From NCBI RefSeq assembly GCF_003268275.1, contig NZ_QLYR01000001.1:1-64000 (forward strand): a stretch of DNA of 64,000 nt, written 5' to 3'. The stretch is from Hydrogeniiclostridium mannosilyticum (GTDB lineage Bacteria; Bacillota; Clostridia; Oscillospirales; Acutalibacteraceae). A model generated the notes under the pieces. The model was not told the origin of the DNA, made no database searches, and saw only the letters and a list, made by a program, of their open reading frames with translations. Positions 7,621 through 14,019 of the stretch are shown piece after piece. The position numbers and the translations under genes are program-made. The number at the start of each line of letters is the position of its first letter. Within the stretch, counting starts at the first letter, position 1.

Positions 7621-8063
7621 CAGACATCACCTCCCGTGATTCCGCCATGCAAATCGGCTCGAAGTTCCTTGACCTCGTCCGACAATCCTTCGATGGATTC
7701 CATCAGGCTTTCGAACGCCTTCTTGTCCGGCTCCATCTTGATTTCCTCAAGCATGCCCATCCCTTTCACGCGGGCGTTGAAGGCCCGTGCAATCTGGTTG
7801 ATGTTCACGCCGATTCGGTTCAATTCCATCAGCATCCGGTCGAGCTGCGGAGTGTCCGCAACGACCTCGTGCTCCGTGTGGGAACCGGCGGAACCGTACA
7901 GCGCGCCACGCAGATAATTCGAGCGCGTGCGTCCGCCTCTCTTCCCATCCAGAAGGGCAAGCTCCTCGGCGTTCATGCGCACCTGAATAACCGTCTCGCG
8001 ACGGTCCTTCTTGTAGCGCTGGCGGGTCGCCTTGCCGCTTCTTTTTTCAACTTCTTTTGCCAT
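7620..8063 (-). CDS. mobC: MobC-family relaxosome accessory protein
   Basis: The protein is 147 residues. A basic N-terminus and a ribbon-helix-helix-like segment (RETVIQVRMNAEELALLD, near residue 22) are followed by the MobC hallmark IGVNINQIARAFN near residue 95 and an acidic C-terminal helix. The ATG at 8063 has the RBS AAGGAGGTG; in-frame upstream starts lack one. It would bind oriT and help load the relaxase, with which it is translationally coupled. The 280-bp hairpin-rich gap upstream is the natural place for oriT. Confidence 0.82.
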   Translation of the reverse strand: MAKEVEKRSGKATRQRYKKDRRETVIQVRMNAEELALLDGKRGGRTRSNYLRGALYGSAGSHTEHEVVADTPQLDRMLMELNRIGVNINQIARAFNARVKGMGMLEEIKMEPDKKAFESLMESIEGLSDEVKELRADLHGGITGGDV

Positions 8064-8344
8064 GCAAAACACCTCCTTGTTCGCAATCCAAATGCGATGT
8101 GCATTTCTCGTCGCACTTTGCTGCAATCTGCGAAACGGGGAAGGGAGCAAGCATTGACCATGTACGTACAAAATGCGAATATCGCATTTTTCCCGCCATG
8201 GTCAGCTTGCGAGGGGACGGCGAAGCCGCCCCCTTCGAACCCCCGAATCTGTCCCTTCTGATTCAACATGTTCTGTCCGACAGAAACACGCGACCGAATG
8301 TCGGACACGGGGACGACTCCCCATGTCCGAACCTCCGGCGTGTT
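8064..8344. other. hairpin-rich gap upstream of mobC, candidate oriT
   Basis: A long inverted repeat (8147-8162 with 8197-8210; GCAAGC..TGACCATG against CATGGTCAGCTTGC) encloses a perfect 9-bp hairpin AAAATGCGA/TCGCATTTT (8170-8190) and the palindrome TGTACGTACA (8161-8170). Further hairpins lie at about 8214-8234 and 8301-8330 (TCGGACACGGGG with CCCCATGTCCGA). The position next to mobC/relaxase and the nested symmetry fit an origin of transfer. The hairpin at 8301-8330 may instead end transcription of the upstream gene. Confidence 0.45.
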
Positions 8345-8686
8345 TTAATCGAAGGGACGGCGCTCGGGGTTGAACCCCTCGACGCCGAGAGAACCGCGGT
8401 CGCCGTCCGAAGAATCGGCGTCGCCCGCAGGTTCGCGCACGACTGCGCTCGGGTCACCATCGGAAGGATTTCCGCCGTTTCCATGTCCGGCGTCCCTGCG
8501 CAGCGTCTTGACGAACGCGAGCACCTCTTCGGCGGAACCCATTTCCTTCACTTCGGGGAAGACCGCCACGAGGGCGTCGGCGTACGCCTTGGTCTTCGCA
8601 GCCTGCTTCTCGCGGCGCAACTTCTTCGCCTGAGCCTCAAGCTCACGCGCCTTCTTGTCTATGTCATCGAATCTCTTGATAGCCAT
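8345..8686 (-). CDS. small charged hypothetical protein, 113 residues
   Basis: The ATG at 8686 sits 8 nt after AAGGAG. The N-terminal half is a basic helix likely to form a coiled coil (KKARELEAQAKKLRREKQAA). The C-terminal third is low-complexity Gly/Asp/Pro/Ser. It lies in the minus-strand transcript between the membrane proteins and mobC. Element accessory protein of unknown role, possibly part of the mobilization module. Confidence 0.6.
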   Translation of the reverse strand: MAIKRFDDIDKKARELEAQAKKLRREKQAAKTKAYADALVAVFPEVKEMGSAEEVLAFVKTLRRDAGHGNGGNPSDGDPSAVVREPAGDADSSDGDRGSLGVEGFNPERRPFD

Positions 8687-8742
8687 AATCAATCACTCCT
8701 TATCAATCTGAATCTGTCTCCTCGCTCCTGCCGTCTTTCGCG

Positions 8743-9042
8743 CTACATCCAAAGCTGAATCGCGCCGATGACGAAGGGCAGGGCGAGCATCACCAAAGCG
8801 ACGGTAATCAGCGCCTTCGCGACCCTGAGTCCGAGGACATCGACCCCAGACTTGCCGGGCATCGAGCGCTCGGGAATCAGCTTTTCCATCGCCTTGAGGT
8901 GCCGCTCGTAAAGCTCCCGTTCCTCCGCCGTGAGCGTCCCCTCGTCCGCCTTCGTGCGGAGACAGGAAAGCTCACCGTCACTTAGAACGTCGACGTTCGC
9001 ATTGTCGACAACCTTCTTCTTTGCCTTGTAAATCTGACTCAT
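8743..9042 (-). CDS. small membrane-anchored hypothetical protein, 99 residues
   Basis: The ATG at 9042 follows AAGGAGGTG. A cytoplasmic region with the helix TLTAEERELYERHLKAMEKL is followed by one C-terminal membrane segment (ALITVALVMLALPFVIGAIQ). The soluble motif resembles LDENERLLYEDYL in the next upstream gene (9056-9745), so the two share a module. Function unknown. Confidence 0.65.
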   Translation of the reverse strand: MSQIYKAKKKVVDNANVDVLSDGELSCLRTKADEGTLTAEERELYERHLKAMEKLIPERSMPGKSGVDVLGLRVAKALITVALVMLALPFVIGAIQLWM

Positions 9043-9055
9043 CTCTCGCACCTCC

Positions 9056-9745
9056 TTAATTGCTCGCACCGAGGTCTTCGATTGTCTGACGACCGTCATG
9101 TCCGTTCCCGTCATACGGGACGTACGGACCGGGGTCGTATGACGGGTCTTCCTTCTGCTTCAAATAGACCGCGAAGTTCCACAGCGCCTCGTTGCTCCAA
9201 ATATGACGGCGCACCTCGGTCATGTCGGACGTGCCACGAAGACCGCTCACCACCTCGTCGAAAAAGCACTGGTCCGGCGGAACCTGCCCGGAATCGAGCA
9301 TCGCGATTGAAGCACGCCCGTTTTGGATGAAGCTCCCCAAGTCCCAAGAACCTCCGCCGCCAGACAGCAGTTTCGTCGTGTTCGCGATGTTGGACCACGC
9401 CTTGTTCGTGTCGGGCAGCTCGCCCGTCAACTTGTAGTTGATTTCGTACGTCGCGTACGGGACCAGCAGAATCGATTCCGACAGCTTGCATCCCGTCATG
9501 GCGTACATCCCAATCAGGGCCACGAGCGCCAGCGATATGACGCCGCGCCGAATCGCACCCTTCTTCAACTGCCTCTCCGACAACCTCCCCATGGACCTCG
9601 CCTTGGAGGCGTTGACGTCCGCCTCGGCGAGGGCGCACGACTGAAGATAGTCCTCGTAAAGCAGCCGCTCGTTCTCATCGAGGCCACCGTGGCGTGCTTT
9701 AAGGCGCCACTGGGCAATCTTCTCGCTTTCCCATCTGTAACTCAT
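9056..9745 (-). CDS. membrane-anchored hypothetical protein, 229 residues
   Basis: The ATG at 9745 has the RBS AAGGAGG 8 nt upstream and overlaps the end of the primase-helicase gene closely (stop at 9759). An N-terminal helix LDENERLLYEDYLQSCALAE is related to one in the downstream gene. It is followed by a basic stretch, one membrane segment (GVISLALVALIGMYAMTG, near residue 70) and a 140-residue external domain of no recognised family. This fits a surface or exclusion-type protein of the element, by position only. Confidence 0.6.
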   Translation of the reverse strand: MSYRWESEKIAQWRLKARHGGLDENERLLYEDYLQSCALAEADVNASKARSMGRLSERQLKKGAIRRGVISLALVALIGMYAMTGCKLSESILLVPYATYEINYKLTGELPDTNKAWSNIANTTKLLSGGGGSWDLGSFIQNGRASIAMLDSGQVPPDQCFFDEVVSGLRGTSDMTEVRRHIWSNEALWNFAVYLKQKEDPSYDPGPYVPYDGNGHDGRQTIEDLGASN

Positions 9746-9758
9746 ATCCTTTACCTCC

Positions 9759-11570
9759 TTATTCGCTTTCCATTTCATTGGCGGTCGTTTCTCCGGACAC
9801 CATGTATGCCGGAACCGCCGCCGTCTTATCGCGAAGCAATCCGCGATAGCGTTCCTTCACCTCGGGCTGCGCCAGACGCATCTTGTCGCTTCCCCGGTAG
9901 TCGTGATTCATCCAATTGCGAAGCTCGTATTTGAGAATCAAAGGCTCCGCGCAATCCATGTGCCCCTGCGAGCGCACCGCGTTCTCCGTACACGACCATT
10001 CAGGCCAGAGCGCGAGAAGGGCGGCCAAATCCTTCTTGAATCCGTACTTGCCGATGGGGCGGCCCGAAGGCTGGTTCTTCTGCATCCACGCGCAGTACAG
10101 CTCGTAGGCGAAATCCCACGGGAGCAAATCCCACGAAACGGCGGGAAGGACCTCCTCGCAGAACTGGCGAATCGGGTCGTTGTACGTCTTGAAATCCGCC
10201 AGCATGTCCTTACAGGTCTGGGGGATGGTCAACTCGTAATAGTCCGTCTCGTAGAGCAGGCGGTAGAGCACGTACTCAAGGACCTCCCTGCGATGCAGGT
10301 AGTCGTTCTTGATGTACTTGCGCTCATGTCCTTCGAATCGCTTCTCGAACGGAATCACGAGCAATCGCCTGTACATGGATTCCGACTTGTCCTTGAGCTT
10401 CGGGAACTCGTTCACGCACTGAATCATGAACCCATGGAACATGAGCGTCCTCGGGTCCTTGAACTTGCGGTTTATCTGGAACGGGTCATGCGTGATTACC
10501 GACTTGAGCGCCGCCGCATCGTCAACGAAGGTGCCCGTGTCGTTCTCGTCGGTGATAATCGCGGAAACACGGCAGAGGGGTTCCAGCATGAACTGCTGGG
10601 AGAACGCCTTCAGGGGTACCGAGGCCCAAGTCCCTCGACCGCAGAGATTGCGAATCAGGGTACACAGCGTTCCCTTGCCGTTGTTGCCCGACGTGGAGTA
10701 GAACCATGCGGTCTTGTTCCAGCTCACTGCGGGGCGAATCGTCGCGCCCATGACCTCCCAGAGCAGGTCGACGACTTCAGGGTCGTCCGAAAGCTCGTTC
10801 ATCCACGAGACCACATCCCAATCCGTACCGTCGTCATCGTTGTGGATGACCGGATTCTGGGCATTCGGGACGAAATCGACCTTCGACTTGCTCGTGAACA
10901 CGTACTCCGGGTCGAAACCGAGGAGCACCTTGCTCCCATAGTCGAAGATTCCGTTGTTGACCGGAATCAAATCACGGTCGGAACAGCGCTCGACCCGCTT
11001 GCAGATGGAACGCAGGATTGCGACCGTCTCGTCCACGCCTCGCAAGGACATCGTTTTGTCGTACGAGCGAATCAGGCGCTCCAGAGTCTCGTCTCGGGTG
11101 TCGTAGCATCCCTCGTTCTCGCCGTCGGTCTGGTAGATTCCGATATCGAAGTTCCCCTCGTTCTCGGCCTTGTTCCAAAGAATGCCCACGCCGTGGTGCA
11201 ACTCCCTAATCAGAATCGCAATCTGCAAAGGGTGGAGCGCCGTCAGGCGGCGATAGCGCGCCTCCGGTTTCTTCGCATCGGGATAACGCTCGCTCTTCTT
11301 AGCGGTCGGGGGCACGTTCTCATCCGGACGTCCCAAGTTGTACTTCTCGATGCAATCATTTGTAATTTCAAGCAACTCGACCTTGACGGTCGAGAAATCA
11401 GGCGACAAATCTGTGTCGATATCCGACAGATACGCCAGCGTCACGGCCTCAAGCAGGTCGTCGTACGCTATGGATTGACTTTCGCACATATCTGTGATAT
11501 CATTTATACAGTTGTTAGGTACCGTCCCGTAAGCGTCGCCAGCGCCGGGGCGGTTTTCTTTTTGCCTCAT
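9759..11570 (-). CDS. primase-helicase of the phage/plasmid D5/P4 type (SF3 helicase)
   Basis: The protein is 603 residues. The C-terminal half carries an SF3-type Walker A (STSGNNGKGTL, near residue 295), a Walker B region (VSAIITDENDTG, near 335) and the sensor-like QCVNEFPKLKDKS. The N-terminal half resembles the D5_N region that precedes such helicases. It would unwind and prime the excised circle at the iteron array. The ATG at 11570 follows AAGGAGGTGAGG and lies 12 nt after the excisionase-like gene, so both share a transcript. No separate Rep nuclease is seen. Confidence 0.8.
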   Translation of the reverse strand: MRQKENRPGAGDAYGTVPNNCINDITDMCESQSIAYDDLLEAVTLAYLSDIDTDLSPDFSTVKVELLEITNDCIEKYNLGRPDENVPPTAKKSERYPDAKKPEARYRRLTALHPLQIAILIRELHHGVGILWNKAENEGNFDIGIYQTDGENEGCYDTRDETLERLIRSYDKTMSLRGVDETVAILRSICKRVERCSDRDLIPVNNGIFDYGSKVLLGFDPEYVFTSKSKVDFVPNAQNPVIHNDDDGTDWDVVSWMNELSDDPEVVDLLWEVMGATIRPAVSWNKTAWFYSTSGNNGKGTLCTLIRNLCGRGTWASVPLKAFSQQFMLEPLCRVSAIITDENDTGTFVDDAAALKSVITHDPFQINRKFKDPRTLMFHGFMIQCVNEFPKLKDKSESMYRRLLVIPFEKRFEGHERKYIKNDYLHRREVLEYVLYRLLYETDYYELTIPQTCKDMLADFKTYNDPIRQFCEEVLPAVSWDLLPWDFAYELYCAWMQKNQPSGRPIGKYGFKKDLAALLALWPEWSCTENAVRSQGHMDCAEPLILKYELRNWMNHDYRGSDKMRLAQPEVKERYRGLLRDKTAAVPAYMVSGETTANEMESE

Positions 11571-11582
11571 AACCTCACCTCC

Positions 11583-11861
11583 TTAATGAATCCCGTGAGA
11601 CACCAGATATTTCTCGAACGTCTCGCGGTGAATACGGCGACTTCGAATCGTGTCAGTCATCACTACGAAGTCCGCGTCATCGGCCTTCATCAGCGAACGC
11701 ACGCGCCCGATTCCTATTTCGAACAGGGTCGACGCCTCGGCACTCGTCAGGAACGGCTTCGCCTTCAGAGCCGTGATGTAGGCCGCGTATTCCTCCATCG
11801 TCAGCTCGCTCCCGCCGAGAATCTTCTTCGTGAACCCCTTCTTCTGTTTTGCATTTGCCAT
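11583..11861 (-). CDS. Tn916-type excisionase-like DNA-binding protein
   Basis: The protein is 92 residues. The pattern PFLTSAEASTLFEIGIGRV followed by DFVVMTDTIRSRRIHRETF and EKYL matches the winged-helix layout of Tn916 Xis. The ATG at 11861 has the RBS GGAGG. It is the first gene of the replication operon, right behind a terminator at 11894-11946. Tn916 Xis works with a tyrosine integrase; here the only recombinase is a serine enzyme, so this protein may act as its directionality factor or simply regulate the operon. Confidence 0.75.
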   Translation of the reverse strand: MANAKQKKGFTKKILGGSELTMEEYAAYITALKAKPFLTSAEASTLFEIGIGRVRSLMKADDADFVVMTDTIRSRRIHRETFEKYLVSHGIH

Positions 11862-11893
11862 AAAGCAACCTCCTTTTTCCTGCCTATAAACGC

Positions 11894-11946
11894 AAAAAAG
11901 CGGCGAACCAGAATCCAGCAATCAAGCTGAAATCTGATTCGCCGCT
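11894..11946 (-). terminator. attenuator-type terminator ahead of the xis/primase operon
   Basis: AGCGGCGAA (11899-11907) pairs with TTCGCCGCT (11938-11946), with inner stems AGA/TCT and CAGC/GCTG. On the minus strand six Ts follow the stem. It lies between the promoter at 12144-12172 and the excisionase RBS, so transcripts must read past it to express the replication genes. Confidence 0.8.
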
Positions 11947-12137
11947 CGTCACGTTCGTGCGATTTCCGTCCTATTCGGACGGGTAGACGCTGTTGCCATC
12001 CCGTATCGGCTCGTCAGACCGATGCAGTTTCGAGGGCGGACCCTCATCGGCTTCCTCCCGAGCCTAAGGCTCGGTCTCAGATAGGCTTACGTCGGTATTT
12101 CCCGGCCGCTATCCATCGGCAATCATGTCGCGAATAT
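11947..12137 (-). ncRNA. structured leader RNA of the xis/primase operon
   Basis: Between a good promoter and an intrinsic terminator lie about 190 nt with several perfect hairpins: CCGAGCC/GGCTCGG (12058-12074); CCGATG/CATCGG (12019-12050) enclosing GAGGG/CCCTC (12032-12045), whose loop reads UCCG, a UNCG tetraloop, on the RNA; and CCGTCC/GGACGG (11966-11982). I could not match it to a known riboswitch class. The arrangement suggests transcription attenuation of replication genes, by a ligand, a protein or an antisense RNA. Confidence 0.55.
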
Positions 12138-12143
12138 ATGAAT

Positions 12144-12172
12144 ATTATACAACATGAAATGACGGAAAGCAA
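12144..12172 (-). promoter_or_regulatory. promoter of the leader/xis/primase operon
   Basis: -35 TTGCTT (12167-12172), 17-bp spacer and -10 TATAAT (12144-12149) on the minus strand. Expected start is near 12137, giving a leader of about 275 nt before the excisionase ATG. Confidence 0.7.
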
Positions 12173-12315
12173 TAGTAAACGTCATATAATTGCAGGTCAG
12201 GGGCTTGTCCGACGCTGTTTCCCGCCATAAATGAGCGGAAACGCCGACAAAAAAATTGCTCGTCTCAAAAATCGTCGTACAGAAGAAAAGGGTGGATTGT
12301 CGAAGCTCGAAACTT

Positions 12316-12715
12316 TGGCACAACTTTGTTGTGCCGGCTTTTTTTCGACAACCATCGGTGCTCCAGCTCGATTGCACAAACCGTGGCACAAACTGCAAAA
12401 CCATGTTGTGCCGGGGTTTTCCCGCATATTCTCGATACTGCGGGGCGGTTGGCACAACTTGCACAACATTTTTCAAGTCTTATTTATATGACCTATATGC
12501 ACATGAAAGGCTATATATTTATTTTTTCTCGCGTACGTAAGGGTTAAAAAAAGTTGTGTTGTTGTGCCAATCAAGTTGGAACCCCGAGAACATGCGAGAA
12601 ATGTCTGGCACAACTTTTTTTCAATGTTGTGCCACCCTTTTTGCGAATCGCCCGCGAACCCCGAGAAATTGCGGGAAATGTCTGGCACAACAAAGTTGTG
12701 CCAAAAAGTTGTGAC
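12316..12715. repeat. iteron array, probable replication origin of the excised element
   Basis: The 9-mer TGGCACAAC or its complement GTTGTGCCA occurs at 12316, 12450, 12561 (reverse), 12606, 12626 (reverse), 12683 and 12695 (reverse). One-base variants or 8-base matches lie at 12328, 12384, 12405 and 12459. Several are paired head to head. A longer 35-bp unit beginning AACCCCGAGAA is present as two direct copies (12580-12614 and 12657-12691, 3 differences), with a diverged inverted copy at about 12405-12436. A very A+T-rich stretch (12479-12540) lies between the two groups. This fits an iteron origin with an unwinding element; no gene is seen here. Confidence 0.7.
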
Positions 12716-12846
12716 ATGCAAAAAACCACCGTAACGCATGCCCTCCCCACCGTGTACTCGGAATCTAATTCCGCATCGAGCGAAGCGAGATTGCTGGTTG
12801 TGCTCCCACATCCTCTTCAGAATGCCCTAAAAGCCGTTTTAAGCCA
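12716..12846. other. non-coding stretch between the iterons and the right-end terminators
   Basis: I see no convincing gene, promoter or repeat here. Short frames on both strands lack ribosome binding sites. Confidence 0.4.
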
Positions 12847-12847
12847 C

Positions 12848-12886
12848 AAAAAAGCCCGAAGGGTAGACGAGTACCTCTTCGGGCTT
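12848..12886 (-). terminator. second right-end terminator of the element
   Basis: AAGCCCGAAG (12852-12861) pairs perfectly with CTTCGGGCTT (12877-12886). A T run (complement of 12848-12853) follows on the minus strand. It backs up the terminator at 12921-12953 for tmRNA when integrated and for the recombinase when circular. Confidence 0.8.
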
Positions 12887-12920
12887 AAAACGTCTTAAAA
12901 CGCAAAATACGACGTCAGGA

Positions 12921-12953
12921 AAACGAAAAGGGGACGCCCTAAAGGGCATCCCC
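12921..12953 (-). terminator. first right-end terminator, now serving tmRNA; loop holds the recombinase stop of the circular form
   Basis: GGGGAcGCCCT (12930-12940) pairs with AGGGCaTCCCC (12943-12953), followed on the minus strand by TTTTCGTTTT. In the circular element the recombinase frame, entering through the core, ends with TAG at 12939-12941, in this hairpin. After integration it ends tmRNA transcription instead. Confidence 0.75.
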
Positions 12954-13012
12954 AAATCTATACACAAGCGCGAACTCATTCTTGATGAAGAAGAGTTCGA
13001 CGCTTCCTCTTT

Positions 13013-13020
13013 TGGTGGAG
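13013..13020. other. right attachment site core (attR)
   Basis: TGGTGGAG is shared with 228-235. It is the 3' terminus of tmRNA including the CCA end, so insertion leaves the tmRNA sequence intact. Confidence 0.8.
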
Positions 13021-13361
13021 ATGAGGAGAATCGAACTCCTGTCCGAAAATCGCCTGCCAAAGCTTTCTACGAGTGTAGCCGATGTTTTAAAATTCCCGCT
13101 TTGCAGCACCCAACGGCAAGTTCTGCATCACGGTAGCCTCTTAAATCATGACGCAAGCAAAGGCGGCGTTGCATTCACGTTCACCACTCATCGACGCCTT
13201 ATTCCGGGCCGTGGTGTTCCCGGATAAGACGGCAGCCTAATTAGGCTGCGTACGCAACAGTTTTGTTGTCGTTTAATTTTAAAGTTGCAGGTTTTAAAGC
13301 GGCCCTGCCCCGCTACTCGCTTACTAAGGTTCACAACCCCCGTCGAAACCTTTACATCCCC
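13013..13361 (-). ncRNA. ssrA: transfer-messenger RNA
   Basis: Ribosome rescue RNA of about 349 nt. The 5' end GGGGATG pairs with CATCTCC before the encoded ACCA 3' end, forming the tRNA-like acceptor. The T arm GTTCGAT lies near 13030-13040. The tag reading frame (13241-13273) encodes NDNKTVAYAA followed by TAA, with the hydrophobic AYAA end that targets proteases; alanine from the charged tmRNA would precede it. The exact resume codon is inferred. It lies directly downstream of smpB. Its 3' end is the attachment site of the 12.8 kb element, and its own terminator is now at 172-223. Confidence 0.95.
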
Positions 13362-13379
13362 ATATAGATTTAAATATGG

Positions 13380-13841
13380 TTACCTGTTTCTTGTCTTGAC
13401 CGCACGCTCTATATCTCGCTTTGCGGCCTTTTCAGCTAAATCTGCACGTTTATCGTATAGTTTTTTGCCCTTACACAATCCAACCTGAACCTTAACCCTG
13501 CTGTCTTTAAAATACAAGGAAAGCGGGATCAACGCAAAGCCATCCTGCTTCACCAAACCAAATAACCGCATAATCTCACGCTTATGCAGCAGCAGACGGC
13601 GTACGCGCAGAGGATCTCTGTTAAATATATTTCCCTGTTCATAGGGGCTGATATGCAGCCCGTTTAAAAATAACTCGCCATCGACTATGGAGCACCAAGA
13701 ATCCTTTAAATTACATTGGCCCTTTCGCAGGGACTTCACCTCTGTACCGCACAGCTCAATGCCAGCTTCCATCGACTCTTCAACGAAATAATCGTGAAAA
13801 GCTTTTTTGTTTTGTGCAATTGTCTTCAGCGAACTGGCCAT
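13380..13841 (-). CDS. smpB: SsrA-binding protein SmpB
   Basis: The protein is 153 residues, normal for the family. It binds the tRNA-like domain of tmRNA and brings it to stalled ribosomes. Visible signatures are the N-terminal [30 protein letters not shown] near residue 32, and the basic C-terminal tail [19 protein letters not shown]. The gene lies 18 bp upstream of ssrA on the same strand, an arrangement common in Firmicutes, so the two parts of the trans-translation system may be co-transcribed. Confidence 0.97.
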   Translation of the reverse strand: MASSLKTIAQNKKAFHDYFVEESMEAGIELCGTEVKSLRKGQCNLKDSWCSIVDGELFLNGLHISPYEQGNIFNRDPLRVRRLLLHKREIMRLFGLVKQDGFALIPLSLYFKDSRVKVQVGLCKGKKLYDKRADLAEKAAKRDIERAVKTRNR

Positions 13842-13926
13842 AAGCTACTCCTTCTAAATGCTGTCTAAATAGCATAACACAGTCCCCTCAAAAAGTCAAA
13901 TCAAAGTCTCTCTGTCAATCGTGTCT

Positions 13927-13974
13927 AAAAAAGCCCCTATTAGGCCGCATAAAATGGCCTAATAGGGGCTTTTG
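13927..13974. terminator. bidirectional terminator between pfk and smpB
   Basis: AAAGCCCCTATTAGGCC (13930-13946) pairs perfectly with 13956-13973, flanked by As and Ts. It ends the ppx-ppk-pfk transcript. Confidence 0.9.
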
Positions 13975-14019
13975 CATTTTTCCTGAGCAAGCTGCGCCCT
14001 CCCGGTATGGGGAAACGGT

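Larger units (their letters stand above)
228..13020. mobile_element. integrative mobilizable element inserted in the 3' end of ssrA
   Basis: The element is bounded by direct repeats TGGTGGAG at 228-235 and 13013-13020. It carries a large serine recombinase at one end, a Tn916-like excisionase, relaxase plus MobC, ParA, an SF3 primase-helicase and an iteron array. Most genes are strongly G+C-rich compared with the flanking host genes, which points to transfer from a higher-GC donor. Its insertion separates tmRNA from its terminator by the element length. I see no VirD4/TraG coupling protein or type IV secretion genes, so it would need a helper to transfer. The excised form probably replicates, given the primase-helicase and iterons. 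Confidence 0.88.

Noticed and set aside
9903-11930. Long + strand frame of 675 residues opposite the primase-helicase
   Set aside because: Shadow frame with antisense composition; the minus frame has clear SF3 motifs. The same applies to + frames at 4610-5494 and 5986-7398.
12028-12050. Hammerhead-like text (GATGA...GAAAC on the minus strand) in the leader RNA
   Set aside because: The invariant CUGAUGA is CCGAUGA here, stem II does not close properly at GAAA, and no cleavage-site stem III is formed.
12123-12547. Several short frames in the iteron region
   Set aside because: No RBS, no family resemblance; they arise from the repeats themselves.
12316-12715. Repeats considered as a CRISPR array
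   Set aside because: Repeat units are 9 bp in both orientations with irregular spacing and no cas genes; iterons fit better.
12839-13060. 73-residue minus frame crossing the tmRNA 3' end
   Set aside because: Runs through tmRNA and two terminators in a frame different from the recombinase continuation; no RBS.
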